From positions 1 through 46,961 of the IMG/VR virus record IMGVR_UViG_3300036045_000023: a stretch of 46,961 bases of DNA; one strand, 5' to 3'. Source of the stretch: a virus. A program made the translations under genes and the position numbers. Under the pieces are notes generated by a model. It was given only the letters and a program-made list of their open reading frames with translations, was not told the origin of the DNA and made no database searches. Positions 44,815 through 46,961 of the stretch are shown in pieces. The first letter of the stretch is position 1. Every line of letters begins with the position of its first letter.

Positions 44815-46850
44815 TGCCATTTCTTAGCCTGATCGTACCCACGATGCGCTGCGGTGGACTCAACGTTCTTTTTGATAGTCTCGCCCGATCGACCTTCACT
44901 GACTTCGAGATGGTGCTCGTAGACGGTCTGTACCAGCACCGCGCCGACATCGTACGCCGCGAGGCTTGGTCCCGCTTCCTGCGTGTAGCCCACGTAGAGC
45001 CGAGTCCGAATCCGTTCCCGAGCGTTGCGTTCTGTCAGTACAGCAACACGGGGCTCATTCACGCGTCCGGCGAGGTGGTGCTATTCCTCGTCGACTACAC
45101 GCGCGTGCCGCCGGACCTGCTCGGCAAGCACGCCGAGTTTCACCGCGCGGACACGACCGGGCGCAAGGGCATGATGGGGCCGCATCGGTACGTGCGTCTC
45201 GACGTGCACCGGGACTGGCCGAGGTACGCGCCCGGCGACGTGGACAAGTACGAGGCAGACGTGCAAGCGGGCGACCTCGACGAATTCATATTCTCGATCG
45301 GAGACGCGACCGATCAGCCGTCCGCTCCGTGGCGTGTCGACGGCGGCGCGCTGGCTCAGCCCGACGCGGATCCCAAGCTGCGGATGAACGCCGGACCTAT
45401 TACGGCAGACTTCTTCCACGCCAAGAACGAATCTGTGCGGCTGGAGCGCTGTCTCGAAATCAACGGGTGGGACGAAGCACTCGACGGCGCTCATGTCCAC
45501 CAAGACAGCGACTTTGCCGACCGCCTGAGCCTGCGCGCTGGCGTGACATGGACACTGGACCCATCGGCGGTGGTCGACATCGCCAACCCCCGCGGCGTAT
45601 TCCCGTTCGCGCGGCGCACGAGGTCCTGGGAATCGAACCGCGAGCGGTGGCAGAAGGCGAAGGCGGCTGGGTATCCGACGCCGAACAGCTACAGCCTGCG
45701 GGAGAGGAGGACTACGCCGATGGCGACGGCGCTCCCCACTGTTGCCGTATCCCCGCTGCGCATAGCAATGGTGTACGGCGAGTTCTCGACGGCGATCCAT
45801 GGACCGTTCGATCCGCCGAACCTACACAACGCGGCGCTGACCGGCAGCGAGTCTAGCTTCTTTAATTTGGCCCGCACTATGGCCGAGCGCGGTCACCAGG
45901 TGGTCGCGTTCTGCGTCTGCCCCGAGCCGTACGAGCATCCAAGCGGGCTCGTGATAATGCCGATCCAGGCACTGCGCGGTTTGCCGCAGATGCAGTTGGA
46001 AGCAGTCATTGCCTGGAACGAGCCCGACTATCTCCAGTTCGCGCCAACGGATGTGCTGCGGGTAGTGGATCAGCAACTAAACGATTTTGGCTATTGCCGG
46101 CACCCAGACTGGCGTGCGTTGGTGGACCTGTGGGTGAGCCCTTCGCGTCACCATCTCGACCACTTGATCGCGACCGAGGGCGTTCCTGGTGAGCATTCGT
46201 TCGTTGTGCCGAACAGCGTCGATCTCGACCTGTTTTGTGGACCAGAACCGGAACGCCATCCACACCGCGCCGTTTGGTGCTCGTCGCCCGATCGCGGACT
46301 ACATCACCTCCTGAGCATGTGGCCAGACGTTCGCGCGGTTGTTCCCGACGCCGAGTTGCGCGTGTTCTACCGCCTCGGTCCGTGGCTGGAACGCGTGCGC
46401 GACATGGACGACGAGGTTGGACGACGCGCGCGGTACATCGAGTACGCGCTGCCGCGGTTGCGAGTGCACGGCGTGACCGTTGTAGGCCCGGTGGCGAATG
46501 CGCAGATGGCCACGGAGTTGCGCTCGGCGAAGCTACTGGCATACCCGTGCGACCCCGTGCGCTACACCGAGGGATTCGGCTGCTCAGTGCTCGACGCGGC
46601 GGCGGCTGGGTGCGTGCCGCTGATCTCGGATGCCGACGCGCTGCCGAGCGTTCACCGCTCGGGGTGCATCGCGATTCAAGGCAAGCCTGCGGACCGGCGA
46701 GAGGCATGGATCAAGTTCATCGTCGGCATCCTGCAACACGATGCGATTCCGCCGGACGATCAGGAGCGGATGCGGCGGCATGCCCTGCGGCACTCGCGGG
46801 AGGCGGTAGCGGAGCAGTGGGAGAGGCTGATTCGCGGGAGGATCGCGTGA
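44814..46850 (+). CDS. Two-domain glycosyltransferase (GT2-like plus GT4-like)
   Basis: A 678-aa protein from a GTG (TAGTG overlap). The N-terminal 300 residues have MPFLSLIVPTMRCGGLNVLF and then FTDFEMVLVDGLYQHRADIV, with an HQDSDFADRLSLRAG block typical of GT2. From about residue 303 (an internal Met) it reads LRIAMVYGEFSTAIHGPFDP, NAALTGSESSFFNLARTMAE and, later, TEGFGCSVLDAAAAGCVPLI, the GT4 acceptor and donor motifs. It is distinct from, but parallel in plan to, the 882-aa enzyme. Confidence 0.86.
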   Translation: MPFLSLIVPTMRCGGLNVLFDSLARSTFTDFEMVLVDGLYQHRADIVRREAWSRFLRVAHVEPSPNPFPSVAFCQYSNTGLIHASGEVVLFLVDYTRVPPDLLGKHAEFHRADTTGRKGMMGPHRYVRLDVHRDWPRYAPGDVDKYEADVQAGDLDEFIFSIGDATDQPSAPWRVDGGALAQPDADPKLRMNAGPITADFFHAKNESVRLERCLEINGWDEALDGAHVHQDSDFADRLSLRAGVTWTLDPSAVVDIANPRGVFPFARRTRSWESNRERWQKAKAAGYPTPNSYSLRERRTTPMATALPTVAVSPLRIAMVYGEFSTAIHGPFDPPNLHNAALTGSESSFFNLARTMAERGHQVVAFCVCPEPYEHPSGLVIMPIQALRGLPQMQLEAVIAWNEPDYLQFAPTDVLRVVDQQLNDFGYCRHPDWRALVDLWVSPSRHHLDHLIATEGVPGEHSFVVPNSVDLDLFCGPEPERHPHRAVWCSSPDRGLHHLLSMWPDVRAVVPDAELRVFYRLGPWLERVRDMDDEVGRRARYIEYALPRLRVHGVTVVGPVANAQMATELRSAKLLAYPCDPVRYTEGFGCSVLDAAAAGCVPLISDADALPSVHRSGCIAIQGKPADRREAWIKFIVGILQHDAIPPDDQERMRRHALRHSREAVAEQWERLIRGRIA

Positions 46851-46961
46851 AAGTAATTTATCTGGCGATACTTGGGGTTCTGGTGTGCGGCTGCGAAGCA
46901 CAGACTGTGGTCTCGCCGGAGCATATGCCGACGCAGAAGGCTCCTGTCACAATACGCAGGG
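46847..46961 (+). CDS. Start of a lipoprotein gene (partial)
   Basis: A GTG at 46847 overlaps the previous stop: MKVIYLAILGVLVCGCEAQT. The signal peptide and lipobox LVCGC predict an exported lipoprotein. It is cut off by the window end. The start of a lysis spanin or a surface-exclusion protein are options, but too little is visible to choose. Confidence 0.6.
   Translation, partial: MKVIYLAILGVLVCGCEAQTVVSPEHMPTQKAPVTIRR

Noticed and set aside
1-46961. cas1, cas2, cas4, cas6, dinG or an integrase
   Set aside because: No gene in the window carries their motifs. The VRR-NUC protein at 13112-13423 belongs to replication and is not Cas4-like in context.
1-46961. tRNA genes
   Set aside because: No cloverleaf with a TTC-type arm and CCA-compatible ends was found by eye, including in the gaps at 18547-18804 and 15541-15790. 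A tRNA finder would settle it.

Overview
This window is most of the genome of a GC-rich, contractile-tailed (myovirus-like) dsDNA phage or prophage. The evidence is a continuous virion cluster: terminase, DUF1073-type portal, minor head protein, protease/scaffold, capsid, DUF3383-type sheath, DUF3277-type tube, tape measure and baseplate. Gene packing is very dense. Most starts overlap the previous stop by 1-4 bases (ATGA, GTGA, TTGA, TGATG). Two hints point to a Myxococcota-like host: a small sigma-region-4-like protein with a CPWVGCRYHLYLD-type signature and an IS21-type transposase scrap. The host itself is not shown by the sequence.

Layout. (1) Positions 1-8814, minus strand: small phage proteins, some with Cys pairs, and a pentapeptide-repeat protein, followed by a compact CRISPR locus. 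That locus reads csf1, cas11-like, a winged-helix gene, csf2 (cas7), csf3 (cas5), a cysH-like gene, a small unknown gene, a Cas12-like gene and then a 36-nt-repeat CRISPR array. (2) 8846-16671, plus strand: ribbon-helix-helix protein, DNA methyltransferase, a GNAT/Mom-like protein, SF2 helicase, VRR-NUC nuclease, primase-helicase, an AT-rich candidate origin and a DUF5681-type protein. (3) 16668-17218: IS21-type debris and a 53-bp copy of terminase sequence. (4) 17215-38994: packaging, head, neck, tail and baseplate. (5) 38991-40622: a secreted matrixin-like lipoprotein on the minus strand, a baseplate/fibre protein and a small ribbon-helix-helix protein. (6) 40623-46961: two two-domain glycosyltransferases, a sugar epimerase/dehydratase, a methyltransferase and the start of a lipoprotein.

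The main discovery candidate is the CRISPR locus. It joins a type IV-B-like core (csf1, cas11, csf2, csf3 and the cysH companion, with no dinG, cas6, cas1 or cas2) to a Cas12m/V-U-like effector. In that effector the RuvC-II glutamate is replaced and the zinc ribbon is missing. The array starts 11 nt after the effector's stop codon. Nothing in the locus looks like an active interference nuclease. The likely output is RNA-guided binding, silencing or competition with other elements rather than cleavage. That is inference from the missing residues and from what is known of type IV-B and Cas12m.

Two promoter patterns recur: TTGCCR-N17-TANNNN and a longer CAAYTCGC-N19/20-TAGSST pattern in front of late gene blocks. 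Several -10 boxes lie only 5-7 nt from the start codon, which suggests leaderless mRNAs. All calls come from reading the sequence and translations; no database search was run.
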